In this document: piece by piece, positions 35,701 to 47,864 of the stretch
Layout of the letters: each line of letters begins with the position of its first letter
How positions within the stretch are numbered: position 1 is the first letter of the stretch
Assembly (NCBI RefSeq): GCF_003086295.3
Contig: NC_092039.1
Location: 71,877,649 to 71,941,648 of the forward strand
Direction: 5' to 3'
Source: Arachis hypogaea
Lineage: Eukaryota > Streptophyta > Magnoliopsida > Fabales > Fabaceae
DNA length: 64,000 nucleotides
Position numbers and translations under genes: made by a program
Notes under the pieces: generated by a model
What the model was told of the DNA's origin: nothing
Seen by the model: only the letters and a program-made list of their open reading frames with translations
Database searches by the model: none

Positions 35701-35999
35701 GTCACTTCAATTTATATATGTTTTGTTCTACAATATATGTCGATCACTCTCTCTCATTTTTATATGCAAAATTCTTTATTAAATTATTATCCATTACACT
35801 CTTATAACATATAAAATATTTAAAATTATTCTACTATTCTTAACCTATAAAGTTTTATATTAATTTTAAGCATTCACAAGAAAAATATATACAAAGTACT
35901 CATTATGAGTGCTCTAATAATCTCTAGAGCTTATTTGAAACACATTAAGCATAAATCAAATCTCCGTTGTATAGATTTGAAATAGTCAACTTAAATTAA
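32754..35999. other. AT-rich intergenic sequence
   Basis: No gene or RNA is supported. 34270-34745 contains repeated CACGGACA, TACGTGTGTC and CGTGTCC words with GTGAAGCACTCAAACACG on the minus strand at the right end, which suggests an old non-autonomous Mutator-like element. Its left end is not clear. Confidence 0.35.
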
Positions 36000-36300
36000 G
36001 ATAAGTTATCCTTCTTGATAAGTAAATTTTTGTGGAAGAGTCAGCCAGACGGTAAAAATCTTAGTCTTATTAGCTAAAAGAAAGTGATAGCTAAGTATGA
36101 TAGTTTGAGAATTAGAGATCTTGCTTGCGCCAACATATCCTTGCTTGTCAAATTGGTTTGGCCATTTTTGCACTATGATGATAAACCTTGGGTGAGTCTC
36201 ATAAAGGGAAAATAAATGTGCCAAGAGAGGGTCTTAGATGGTACCTATCCGTCTTCCGGATCTCATATTTGGAAGAGGACATCTAAATCTTTTGTTGCCT
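36000..36300 (+). pseudogene. LINE ORF2 fragment
   Basis: The plus-strand frame, with indels, reads RIRDLACANISLLVKLVWPF, LHYDDKPWVSLIKGK and YPSSGSHIWKRTSKSFVAL. This pattern belongs to the post-RT region of L1-type elements (IRDL..AN.SLL.K..W). It is short, with several breaks, and lies next to a CACTA-like end. Confidence 0.5.
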
Positions 36301-36349
36301 TGACGAACGATGGATTTTTTCGGTGTATTTTAATCTAATTTTTTTATTT

Positions 36350-37050
36350 TACTACAAGAAAAATAATGAGTATCGTCGGATTTAATATCATAGAGTAGTA
36401 ACAAATTTACCGTCAGATTTATTGATGATATAGCAACGTCGAATTCGTAAGGTTAAGTAATTATCGGCGGATTTTAGTTTTCGACGATAAATCAGCCGGC
36501 AATACTTGGAGAGTAAAAAAAATAAGTTAACACATTATTTATTGTTGAAAAAATCCAACGATAAACCCAATTAGTGAAACACTGCGTTTTGGTGACCCAC
36601 AATGAATGGTTTACTGTCGGAGAATCCAATGGTAGTAGAGTGTAAATTCAAATCATAAACCCTCTTCTCCCTTATTTAAGATTCACTCTCTCTCACTCAA
36701 CCACCATTTCCTCCCCTCTCTCCAACACCACAATCTGCCACCGCCAACACCACCCCCATCACAGCCCCATCTCTGTCGCCATTAACCCACCCACCGCCGA
36801 CACTCTTCCCTTCTACTTCTTCTCTCTTTTTTCTCCTTGCCACTTTACTATTCACCTTCTTCCTTCTCCGAATCGCAGCACCGCACCACAGACCCACCAC
36901 TGCTGCTACCGAGCTTCGCCTCTCTCCCTCCTCACGTCTCTGCTCCACTTGGCTTCCTGCTTGCGTGTTGCCACTCCTCCCTCCGCCTCTCTTCTGCCTC
37001 TACAACAACAGATAACCATTTTAATCTTTTTTCAAGTTATTCTAATATTT
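36350..37050 (+). mobile_element. CACTA-like terminus with leader sequence
   Basis: Begins TTACTACAAGAAAAATAATG, close to the CACTACAAGAAAAA end of CACTA elements. Subterminal words follow (GTCGGATTT, CCGTCAGATTT, GGCGGATTTTAG, CGACGATAAAT, CTGTCGG). From 36690 comes a pyrimidine-rich leader like those at 42330 and 10900. The far end is not identified. Confidence 0.5.
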
Positions 37051-37574
37051 TATATGCTATATTAATTTTAAGAGTAGATTCATTGTTGTTATTGCTATAA
37101 ATTTTATTGTTGATTGATTTGTGATACTGATTAGAATATGGAAGTGATTGAAATATTGAAGTAGTTAATGAATTTGTTAATGAATATGAATATGCAATGA
37201 TTTTGCTAATTAAGAATATGTTGATGTTTTGTTGATTATTGAATTGGTTTTATATGAATTCATAATGTAAAGAAAAAAATTGACATTATTCAAATTATCC
37301 AATAATTTTTTTTATTTTGAAAATGTGACATTTTAGGAAGATATATTATTTTGAGTATATGTGTTATGTACATTATTGAACTTCTTATTGATTATTTTTT
37401 TATTTTTAACTCGTAAATATTTTGAAATCATCTTAAGCGCACTAATTGAGTTGAATTTAAACTTTTAAAAGTGTTTCGATTATTGAATTAAATTGCTAAA
37501 TATTGTTGCTGAAGTTATTTGGAATTGTCTGAATTATGTGTTACACAAGTTATTTTTCATCATCAATTAAACTT
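37051..37574. other. AT-rich sequence
   Basis: Intron-like AT-rich DNA with no identifiable coding content. Confidence 0.35.
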
Positions 37575-38830
37575 AAAGATGAATCTCAATATTTATGGAC
37601 ACATGAACATCAATAAGCATTCAATGCGATCAAGGATTACCTATTGAAAGCACCAGTAATCGCAACAGTCCGCCCTCTGAAACCTTTAAAGTTGTATGTT
37701 GCAGCTTCGACAAATACTATTGGTTGTATGTTGACTCAAGATGATAAAGAGAGACGTGAAAGAGCAATTTATTAATAGAGTCGTATGTTATCTGATATTG
37801 AGACAAGATATTCTCCTATTGAGAAATTATGTCTTTCTCTTTATTATGCTTGCACGAAACTAAAGTGTTATATGGTCACGAAGACTATAAAAGTCATTGC
37901 ACAAATTAATTTGGTAAAATACATGTTATCTTACCCAATATTAAGAGGTTGATTAGAAAAATGGATGTTGGCTTTGGCGAAATTTGATTTACAATATGTC
38001 CCAACCACGGCTGTTAAAGGTCAGGTCATTGCAGATTTTCTGGTCGATCGACCGAATAATCTTAATGACTAGGGAGCAAATTTAGTCAATATCGAATCTG
38101 AGCCTTGGAAATTATATTTCGATGGGTCGAAATATAAAGATGGAGCTGGTGTTGGTATTTTAATTATATCCTCCAAAGAAATCTCATCAAAATTTTTGTT
38201 TGAATTAAATTATCCATGTTTGAATAATATAGCTGAATATGAGGCTTTGATATTGGGATTAGAAATCTTGATTGACAAGGTAGCATTGGATGTCAAAATT
38301 TTAAGTGATTCTCAGTTAAAATTAAAGTAGTTGTCAAAAGAATTCAAGTGTAATAATAAAAAATTACAAAAATATTTGTTGACAACATAGGAGTTATTAG
38401 TGTCTTTTTGAAAAGTATCTTTAATTCATATTCCAAAGATTCGAAATGAAGTTGCAAATGAGTTAGCTCAAATTGCGTTGAAGAATAAGATCCCTTTTGA
38501 AACTTTAGAAAAATTGGTAGAGGTTCAACAAATTCTAGTAGCCATCAAAGAGAGAAAAATCTTAGTCATTGATGAGTGAGATAATGATGATTAGAGAAAA
38601 CCAATTATAAAATATTTAAAAAAATCCGAGCATTTCATGTCAATCGAAATGTCAAATTAAAGGCAATGAATTTTGTGGTGATAGGTGATGAATTGTATAA
38701 AAAAGGTATTGACGAAAGTATCATGAAATGTTTAAATCAGTCTGAAAAATAATTGTTCTTAGTAAAGTCCACGAGGGTATATGTGCCACCCACTAGGTTA
38801 GGAAAAGAATAAAATGGAAAACTAGTAATT
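37575..38830 (+). pseudogene. Tat-type gypsy RNase H region, double RNase H
   Basis: The first part reads AFNAIKDYLLKAPVIATVRP, KLYVAASTNTIGCMLTQDD and SDIETRYSPIEKLCLSLYYA, the RT-linked RNase H. After a connection (LQYVPTTAVKGQVIADFLVD) a second RNase H follows: WKLYFDGSKYKDGAGVGILI, NNIAEYEALILGLEIL and LSDSQL. Two RNase H domains mark the Tat/Ogre lineage. Then HIPKIRNEVANELAQIAL and a trace of the integrase zinc finger (HEG.CATH near 38775). At least eight stops interrupt the frame. RT and the rest of integrase are missing. Confidence 0.8.
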
Positions 38831-39200
38831 GAGCTAGTTGAGGATTGTTTTCACATAATTTATGTGGCAGAAATAGTTATATTTTAGATTTCTCACGTAT
38901 GAAGCACATGATAAAATTGAATTGGTTAAAAGGAGCTATAAATATATATAATTTGGAAGGAATAGAGGTTGAAATTCTTCTTCAAAAATACACTCTTGTA
39001 ATTTCACATTCTGAGAGATTCTCTTATCTTTCTCAAAGTTCACTTTTCAGTAGGATTTCTTCCATTTGTTTTTACATTCTCTTTAGTTTTCATGCAAATT
39101 TACTTCTTTAGCAAAGCTTTTCTTTTTGTATTTTTCTTTATGTTTATGCATTATATTTAAACTCAAAGTTCTTTGATAATGTCAGAGGCGTTTATTGTTT
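38831..39200 (+). repeat. LTR fragment
   Basis: Carries TATAAATATATA near 38940, then AAATACACTCTTGTAATTTC and a CAGTAGGATTTCTTCC phrase. The order resembles the promoter/R part of the minus-strand LTR at 23045-23867. It lacks defined ends. Confidence 0.45.
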
Positions 39201-39869
39201 ATTGTAGCTTCAAAAGTCAGTTACTTTATTTTCTTTGGTATCTTCTTATTTTTTTTTCTTTTTTTGTCATTTCCAAACTTTACTTTTATATTTCAAATTT
39301 TTTCTCCTATCAATCCAAAAATAAAATTTTTGGTACATAACTCAAAACTAGTACTCATAAAAAAGAATATATTTCATTCCTAGATTACTAGATATTGAAC
39401 TAATATAGATTTACTAAAAATCTGCCTAATAGTATGATAATGAGTTTATAAACCCTTCAAAATGTATATATTTTACTAAACGAAATCTAAGGAATATGAA
39501 ACATCATCCACAATTTAAACTTGAAATCCCAAACATTTATATAGGTTGACTAAAATTGTCTCATGTTTAATAGCATGAAGAAAAGAAAATACATTAAGTA
39601 GGCTTTGCATAAAAGGATACATGCATGCACCAAGAAAAATAAATAAGTGAAGCTCTACCAAATTTATATTATTATAAGATTTTGTGTTACGCATTGGTTC
39701 TGAAAAGCACAGTAACCCTGGGCCTATTGTCCATGTATGTGTGATAAAAGCTTCTTTAATTTGATTCATACAATTCAATAATTAAATGCCTGTCAGCAAT
39801 CGTCTTATTCCAACTAACCAGTGCCTTCACGAACCTATAGCTAGCTTCACTCACTTAACATCTCTCCTC
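39201..39869. other. intergenic sequence upstream of the PRE-like gene
   Basis: AT-rich, without a recognisable gene or element. It probably contains the upstream control region of the gene starting at 40046. Confidence 0.4.
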
Positions 39870-39878
39870 TATTTAAAG
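39870..39878 (+). promoter_or_regulatory. candidate TATA box of the PRE-like gene
   Basis: TATTTAAAG lies in a CT-rich context 168 bp before the ATG, followed by TTCAATTCATTTCAG, plausible for transcription start. Position and composition only. Confidence 0.45.
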
Positions 39879-40045
39879 GCTTCAATTCATTTCAGTGTGC
39901 AATGCAACATCCACATATATATCTACGGAAAATAACACACATACACTGCATTCTACAAGGCAAGCAAAGGCCACATATATATAATAATTTATTAAGAAAT
40001 AATAAAAGATAATTATTGAAGTAGTAGAAGCTTTTCCATTCAGTG

Positions 40046-41705
40046 ATGTCTGGCCAGAGAAGCTCCACAACAGGTTTGAAGTTAACAGAGAATGAGATTA
40101 ATGATCTTGTGTCAAGGTTGCAAGTACTTCTGCCACATCTGAACCAAAGAACCAACTCAAAGGTAGCGTATATATATGTATAATGTATTGTATCACTATT
40201 ATTATTTGTTTGTTTGATTGTATAATATATAAAATTATTCATTTATCTCTTTTATAATATGATATTAAAATTCTTATGACTATAAAGTTTTGAATTCAAT
40301 TCGATTCTTTCTATTCTCATTTTCCTAACTTCTTAAGTTCCGAAAAGATTGTTATATAAAAAATGTGTTAGATCAAATCACTCATATACTTCTATTTTAC
40401 AATTTAAGATCTTTAATTAGAGTTTTAGAATGGAAAGTTTACGGTTACATTTCACGAGCATTGGTAACACCCATTCTTCCTACATGATTTGTAGTTGCAT
40501 TACTTGCATTGTTTTCAGTAATGGATAAATGACAGCAGAGTATTGTTCAGTTGGTTTTAATTTTCTATAGAAATTATAATTTATATTTAGATATTTATGT
40601 GAAATTTCATATGTCAGCCTTTTATAAGGGAGGCATACATTATTACTTTTTGAGTCCCGATTTAATATCACATAAATACATAAAAGTTGGACTCCTGAAA
40701 GAGTGCGATAAAATTAAGCTAAAGGGGAAACAAAAAATGCTCCACTAAAATACATTTGTCAATTTTCATGTCATAGATTTTGGTCAATCATAATTATGTA
40801 TCAGGGAAGTAAAATAATAAAAAAAAAAATTTTATTTACCCAAACGTGTTCCCCAACCCGATAAGTTAAGGACTAATCCGTCACGGATCTGAGCTTCATT
40901 TAAGGGTCTGCCGCTGACTAATGAGTTACACTTGCTTAAGTGGACGAGGGAGTTGACCACTCGACCAACCCAAGTTGGTTATATAAAAAAAATATATATA
41001 TATATTTGAATTCCAAACAAATGTCTACTACCTTAACAAGTGGAATAATCCACGTTTGAGTTTATCATATTTTTCTATTTTTCAATTATCCTTTTTTGGG
41101 TGTCTCACATACATAGAACATTCAAATAACATTACTCATATATGAAATAACCGCAAGATATATTTTGGAATGAACACTCAAATTAATCTTTTAGATTTGT
41201 TAGATTAAACACTTTGATCTTAAACAAATTTTTATTCTTTAAAAATTTTTGAGAATTATTTTTGTCAGATAAATTATTTTTTTTAAAGGAAAACTAATTT
41301 GACTTAGAATATATCTCCTAAGATCTAATTATCTTATAAAAATTATTAGAAAATTATTAGTCTAACACATTAAAAATTTGATTGGAAAAAAAATCGCTTT
41401 AACTAGAATAATTTTCGAAATTTTATAAAGAATAAATATTTGTAGAAGTTTTATAGGTAATTCTAAACATCCTTAGGCGAAATTAATTAGCGTTATTCTG
41501 AAATTCCTACTCCCTTTTTAAGTGATGAAAAGTTTGCATTTCCATGCAGCATTCATTGTCAAAGATCTTGCAAGAAACTTGCAGTCACATTAGGAGGCTG
41601 CAGAAAGAAGTGGATGACCTTGGTGAAAGGCTAGCATTGCTAATGGATTCTATGGATATTAGTGATGTTGACAGAAGAGTTTTAGAAAACTTTTTGCAAC
41701 AATAA
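40046..41705 (+). CDS. PRE/ILI1/KIDARI-type atypical bHLH, two exons
   Basis: Exon 1 is 40046-40162 and exon 2 is 41550-41705, joined in phase 0 across a GT-AG intron of 1387 bp; the product is 90 residues, the usual size of PACLOBUTRAZOL RESISTANCE-type proteins. Residues 13-30 (KLTENEINDLVSRLQVLL) form helix 1, RTNSK begins the loop, and SKILQETCSHIRRLQKEV to about residue 65 forms helix 2 with a leucine-rich end. There is no basic DNA-binding region, so the protein should act in the nucleus as a dimer partner that titrates other HLH inhibitors. In Arabidopsis and rice this promotes cell elongation downstream of gibberellin and brassinosteroid; that role is family knowledge. No stops or frameshifts are present, and the gene alone in this window looks functional. 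The intron carries a SINE. Which of the PRE paralogues it is cannot be told here. Confidence 0.92.
40845..40980 (-). mobile_element. tRNA-derived SINE in the PRE-like gene intron
   Basis: On the minus strand it starts CCAACTTGGGTTGGTCGAGT, with TGGTCGAGTGGTC matching a pol III A box. It continues with CCACTTAAGCAAGTGT, then GCGGCAGACCCTTAAATG and GACGGATTAGTCCTTAAC, and ends near GGGTTGGGGAACACG before a T/A-rich tail. Relative to the legume SINE type I recall, about 30 nt including the B box (GGTTCGAATCC) is missing, so it should not be transcribed by pol III. Confidence 0.7.
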
Positions 41706-41851
41706 CAAATGAGTCCTTTTTCTACGTTCTAGGCCCCTATGACCTCCTTGCCTATTTCTATGTCTCCTCTTTCTTGTTCCCACCTATTTAGATTGTAATC
41801 TAATAGGGGCTCCAACTAGCTTGTACTAAAATAAGTTGTGTAATGATAAAG

Positions 41852-41857
41852 AATAAA
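41852..41857 (+). terminator. candidate polyadenylation signal of the PRE-like gene
   Basis: AATAAA about 150 bp after the stop codon, preceded by a TTGTACTAAAATAAGTTGTG stretch typical of plant 3' ends. Confidence 0.5.
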
Positions 41858-41999
41858 ACTTCTTAAAAGGAAGAGCAAATTCGCTAAAATAATTTTTTTG
41901 ACAAATCTTGAATAAAATAAATTTAAGGTTTAATAATTCAGAAGTTATTTGTTATATTAGTTTATTATTTGTGCTTTGCATTTGAGTATAATAGTCACT

Positions 42000-42290
42000 A
42001 TTAGAAAATTATTTATTATATAGACAGATATTTCTGATAAATTTTATCTTATGGAAATACAGACGGATTTTGTGAGAGATTTTTTGTCAAAAACAAATGA
42101 AAATGAATTAGCATAAATTACATACAGAAAAAATATTAATAATTCTGTTAAAAAAATTAAATTTTTTTTGTGGAAAATAATTACTGATAAAAATTTTGTC
42201 TGTATTTAAATGAACAAAATACTGTATTTTATTAAATTATTACAGATAGAAAATCTGTCTGTAATTTAAAATATTCCATCAGAAAATATT
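42000..42290 (+). repeat. CACTA left subterminal repeats
   Basis: ACAGACGGATTTT, ACAGATAGAAAATCTGTCTG and related words in both orientations. The segment is collinear with the minus strand of 11130-11438, showing that the two elements share one family. Confidence 0.7.
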
Positions 42291-42299
42291 AACTTAAAC

Positions 42300-42830
42300 A
42301 TAATCTACCTCCGATCTCTCTCGAGCTCCATTCATAAATAAACACGGCTGCCAACCCATACCTTTTATGTGCTTCTTCCTCTCTCCATCGCACAGCTGCT
42401 TCTTCTCTCCGTCGCACGAGCTGCTTCCGCCGCCGCTGCTTACATCGCACAATCTCTCTCTGTCATCCCTTGCGTCGCACGAGTTTCCTCCGCCGTCGCT
42501 CTCTTCGCGTTTACTCCCATCGTCGGAGAGCTCTCTCCGCCACCACTCTTGTCGCATTTGCTCCTTTTGGCACCTCTTCCATCTAATCTCAACTCACTCT
42601 CTCAGTTCTTCTTGTAACCATCTTGAATTTCAGGTATATATATTTTGATTTTGTGATTCTGTTCTTCGTGATAAAGCTTAGGGCTCAATTTTTCTGCGCT
42701 GCGCCAGTTTTAACTACGTTTATCATACTATGTTTTTGTGCTTCGTGAATATGTGGATTTATTCTGATTTTGATGATTTTTTTCTGCCATCGAAAGCTCT
42801 TTTGACCTAAAATTTATGGGTTTTAGGTAG
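42300..42830 (+). other. pyrimidine-rich leader with intron-like tail
   Basis: Short open frames here overlap on both strands and are low-complexity Ser/Pro/Leu. CTTGAATTTCAGGTATATAT near 42622 looks like an exon-intron border of a 5' UTR. It may be a captured host leader. No product is supported. Confidence 0.4.
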
Positions 42831-45800
42831 TGTAACATTCCACATTTTTAAAAAATCTAATTATGAATAAATTGTAATTTTATTTTATTAAGTTAAACTT
42901 TATAATTTTAGAAATTAATTTATTAGAAATAATTAAATAGATTTGGAGATAATTTCATTTTAAATCAAATAAGATTCTTAAGTAATTTTAGTATAATTAA
43001 ATATTTTGTATAATTTTAGTAATTGAAAAATAAAAAAAAATATATAATTTAATTTAAGTAACATCCTGAAAAAGTTATGATTTATTTTATTAATTTGATA
43101 TCTTATTTTATAAATTAATTAATTAAGAGTAATTAAATTAATTTTATTAATATTTGGAGTTTAAGTTAATTTATATTCTTATGTATTTTTTATAATTGGT
43201 TATTTCATATGCTTTGGAAATAAAATTTAGTAATAGAAGTATTATATAACTTAATTTAAGAAATTTGTATTGTGATTAAATTACAGTTTATTTTATTAAA
43301 TTGAACTCTTAGAGATTAACTCATTAAATATAATTAAAAGGATTTTTGTAAATACTTTAAATTTAAGTCAGTTAATATTTTTGTACAACTTTTATTATAA
43401 TTAATTATTTTATATAATTAAAATTAAAGTTTTGGTGATGAAAAAAATAATAATTTATATGATTTAATTTAGATAATTGATATTAGGATTTAAACCATAT
43501 TTTATAAAATGTAATTAATATGTTTATTTTATAATTTAAATTTAAAATAATTATTTAAATTCATTGATATATTGATAAATAAAATTTTATGCATTTTAAA
43601 AAAATATTTATAGTATTATATTTAATTTCTGAATTATTATTTTATCTCAAATATTTTATAAAATTATTATATTACTCGTGTATATTTTATTTTAATGCTA
43701 AAATTTCTAATAAAAACCCTAATATCCCAAATTTTTCAATTTATACCCTAAATTAGTCACACACACATGCTCACAAAAGGGAAGCTCGAAAAGGGGGGGG
43801 GGGGGTGGGGGAATAAACAGAAAAGGGGGAAGAGGGACAGAGGAAGGAGACGCGGCGAAGAGAGGAGGAGAGGGCCGTTTCGGTCATCACTGAAGCCTCC
43901 AGCGCCGCCGTTGCTGCTGTAGACCTCGTCCCAGCCGCGAAGAAGAGGAGGAGGGGCGCTGTTTGCGCCTTTGCCGCTGCCCTGCGTTGTCACCGTCGAG
44001 AAGCAGAACGAGATAGAGAGAGACGCGAAGGAGGATGGCGGAGGCCACCACCGCTGCCATTGCCGTCGCTGGGATCGTCGGAAGCTGCCGTGACCACCAC
44101 TGTACTCCACGCTGGAATCACTGATGGAGGTGTCTTTGCAGCCTTTATTTTGGTTTAGGTCCTGTGCTCCTTTAACTTGTTCCACTTCCACTTTTACTCT
44201 ACTATTATCCTATTTCTGCTATCTTGTTTCCGTTCCATTCTTTGTTAGTTACCGAAACTGTGATTGTTGTTGTTGCTAAAGAGGGATGCCGGGGTTACTA
44301 ATGGGGTTCCATACAACTCGCCATGTCTCCATTTATTTCTGCCTATTGCTCAGCCATCACTAAAGCCCTCTGCCACCACCGGGAGACAATATTAGAGCTA
44401 TTGCTAATAGTTTTGGTCTGATCTTTTCTCCGATTCTAGTTCATTTACACGTTTTCCTGTCTTTGCCACGCTTGTTCTGATTCGATTTTTGTATATGTCC
44501 TTGTCTTGGGTTTCTTGAAACTGTTTCAGCCACTGTAATTGCAATTTATAATGACGTAGCTGCTATAAGAGGCGTCGGAGCTGTTGCTGTTTCCGTGGGA
44601 ATTAATGCTATCACGTCGAAATCTCGCCTCCGGTTTCTTTTAATTGCGACATTGAGGGAGGGGGTTTAACTTAAATGATTTTAATTTAAGAATGCCTACA
44701 AAGTTTATTGAATAACTGCAAATAGATTTAATAGCTGCGAGTAATTGATTAATTATATGAATGTTGAATTGTGGCTGAAATTATGATTGGAATGATTGAG
44801 ATTTTGATTGGGACTTTGGTTGAATTCGTTGATTTTTGTGAAATTGAATTATGAATTGTTTGATGAGAGATTATTGTGATTTCTGTACTTTGATGGATCA
44901 AATTGAAATTGTTGCTGTTGAGTTGGTTTACTATAACGGACTTAGTGATTAATTGAAATTGGGTTTAAGGAATAATTGGAAGACTGAATCTTGAAATACT
45001 GAACTAATTGCTGAAAATCTGATTTTTGAAATTAAAAGACAACTTTGGAAGTGAATCAGTTATTCGATAATGATCGAAATGATATGAGAGTAAAGGCTGA
45101 GTAAACTATAATAAAAGTTGTTATTGGAATTTAATTTTGAGAAGTTTGAATTAACAATAGAACTAGTTATGATTTTTTCAAAGTTAAAATGTAAAACTTG
45201 ATTTTCTGCATTACTTTCAAACGAAGCTGGAAACTTTGAAAATCTATAACTAATTCTATGATGATCGGAATTGCGTGGGACCAAGTCTGGATTAAGCTTG
45301 GGATATAAGGAGCTGGACTGGTGAATTTGAGATTTTTTCATTAAGTTTATGATTTATGTGAATTTTTGAATTATGGATGTCAAATCTGGTTTTTCTGCAG
45401 AACGTTTAACACAGCAACAACTTGTTTCCTCTATTGGAAATTCTTCAGTTTGAAATTTGAAATGGAACCAATTTTAAATGAAACTCTGGTCCTAATACTT
45501 TAATTTCATAAAAATTTAGAATTGTTAGAGTTGTGGTTTTAAAGATTTGGATTTTTAAAGTAAGATGTATTATGCAGTAAAAGTCAGGTTTTGTTTTCTA
45601 AGTCAGTAACTTTGAGACTTTATAATTTTTAATTCTGGAATGATATTGAGATGCAACCAATTGGAGGTGAAAGTTGAGTATGTTTAGTATATATGATTCA
45701 AATTTCAGGGTTTTTCATGTTTTAATAAGTGAGTTATGGGACTTGGAAGAGGTTGTGTTCAATGATTTGTAAAACAGAATTGTGCAGAAAATTACCTAAC

Positions 45801-47781
45801 TTCCAAGCTACGTAACTCTTTCATTAAAAATGGTATGACCCTAGAACCAATTGAGAAAGAAATTTGGATAAGTTATGTTTAACCACATTAATTTGAAGGT
45901 GGTTGGATTTAATATTGGATTTTATATAAAATTTCGAATGTTGTATGCTGCTGCTGTCTTCTGGATTTAAAACACTGCAGAGTAGTCACGGTTTTGCTTA
46001 TATTCCCGAAGCTAGAGTCAGCAAAAAATTATGATTTTTGCTTTAATAGAAAGCTTAATCCGAGACGGTCGCATGGATATAAAGTTTGCGTGATTCCGAA
46101 TTCATTTGATATTTTAAAAACAAAATGGAAATCAGGCTGCTAAGTTGTGTTGGTAATTATTTTGGATATGGAATTTAAGAAATAGATTTCTATACTATTA
46201 TCAAATGTTTTTGAGAATATATTGTTGTGGCAATTGCTGAAAGAGGCTGATGAAATATTGAGAAAGAAGGAACCCGTAAGGGTGGCTAAGTCCTATTTTC
46301 AAAGGAGATTATAACCAAATTTTTATAAAAGTATAAGGACTTAATCAAAATCAATATTTAAGGCTTATTTAATGATAATAACTTCAATGATTCTTTTAAG
46401 AAAAGATTATTTGGTATACGAGATTGTTGGCAAGGGCGTGGGTTTTATCCCGCTTGCGTATTTGCAATTATGAAAGAAAAAGGAAAGATCAAAGTACTTA
46501 TTGTATGATTATCTGTTGCTTGACGCAACCCAAGAGATGTTTGTTTGTTGCTTGAGGCAACCCAAGAGATATTGTCTGCTTATTTGTTGCATAATGCAAC
46601 CCAAGAGATAATATTTATTTATCTGTTGCTTAAAGCAACCCAAGAGCTTCTGTAGGGAAACTAGGATACCTACAGTAATTTTCCGTTTCCAAGAGTATAT
46701 TTCTTGCGAGTAGAAAGCAGAGGCTGTCTCAATAGAGCTGCTAATAATTATATGCGCATTTATTTGAACGGAAAATCGTATTCGGGAAATCGTGAACTCG
46801 TGACCGGATAAATGTCGGGAATGCAGGTGCTAACCAACACATGAGCTCATGGCCTGCACTAGGACCAGACACATTCATCATATGCATCTATGTGACATTG
46901 TTTGGGTGTGTATATTGTAATTGGTTTGCCTAAGTGAATAATTCTGTTAATTGCTAATTGCTATACTTGATATAATTGCTCTTGATTGTGTTTGAACCTC
47001 ATTACTTGTGTTTGTAACTGATTGTCTGGATTGTGGTGAATTGTGTGTTGGTTGAATTGCTTGGGCCTAAGGCCGTGATTGGGTTGTGTTTGAGGTTTAG
47101 TAAGTATGAAAGATTAAGATGGTTCAGAATAGACTTAATGAATCTATGCTTGGAACAAATTAGTCATTCATACATTCTAGGAAAACTTTTAAAATTTATA
47201 TAAAGAAAAATATGGATATAGGATTTTGAATAATTAACTAATGCTTTTAAAGAAGGTTAGTTTTCCTTTAGATGTCTCTGAATAAAATTAACTATTTGCG
47301 CTTTATTCTTTACTTTCATGGCATTCTCGACCTCTACTGAGAACATGTGGTTTGGTTCTCACCCCCAAATTTTCCACCCTTTCAGTGACACAGGTTTGAA
47401 GACGCAATATGAAGCTGCGAACGATTAGTAGGTTTTCTTATGGTTTTAATTGCTTTCATAGAATCCCCTCGCTGTTGTCCCTTGAGGTTTTATTTTAACA
47501 GAGGGGTAGGTGTTGTATTTGGGTTTATATGACTTCTTATGCATAAGAATTACTATTAATAATACTTATGTGATTGTTATTATTATTTGCAATGTTTATC
47601 CTTGATACATGTCTTTAATGCATAAAAACAAAATTTTATGGCATTTTCTTAAAATTGAAACGCGAAATCAATACAAAGGCTCAGTAAGATAAGTAGTTAA
47701 TATTAGAAAATGTCACGTAACGTTCTTTCTAGTAGAAATGCCCTGACTTAAGCAAGGTATTTTGCTGGAAGGGATGTTACA
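42831..47781. mobile_element. 4.95-kb solo LTR with GGTAG target duplication
   Basis: Starts TGTAACATTCC and ends GGGATGTTACA, giving inverted TGTAACAYCC ends. GGTAG flanks it at 42826-42830 and 47782-47786. The interior shares an extended segment (46850-47400) with 21000-21600. No gag, pol, primer site or second LTR is present. A pyrimidine-rich leader with a minus-strand open frame (43757-44191) and two G runs (43793-43805, 43807-43811) lies within and is not a convincing gene. Removing it rejoins the CACTA interior. Confidence 0.75.
46511..46650. repeat. four tandem GTTGC...GCAACCCAAGAG hairpins
   Basis: Units such as CTGTTGCTTGACGCAACCCA recur four times at 33-44-bp spacing with loop variants (TTGAC, TTGAG, ATAAT, TTAAA), each ending CAAGAG. 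The stems stay paired while the loops vary. Confidence 0.85.
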
Positions 47782-47864
47782 GGTAGAACACTTAGTAGTA
47801 GGCCATTGCTTTCGACCAAAGGCTCTTTCACTTATTATCATTCTATGACTGTTAATTTTCTTAG

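Noticed and set aside
43757..44191. 144-residue minus-strand open frame
   Set aside because: Low-complexity Ser/Pro-rich leader inside the solo LTR; no family resemblance.
46511..46650. Spaced repeats as a CRISPR array
   Set aside because: Eukaryotic LTR sequence, only four units, spacers are partly conserved, and no cas genes.
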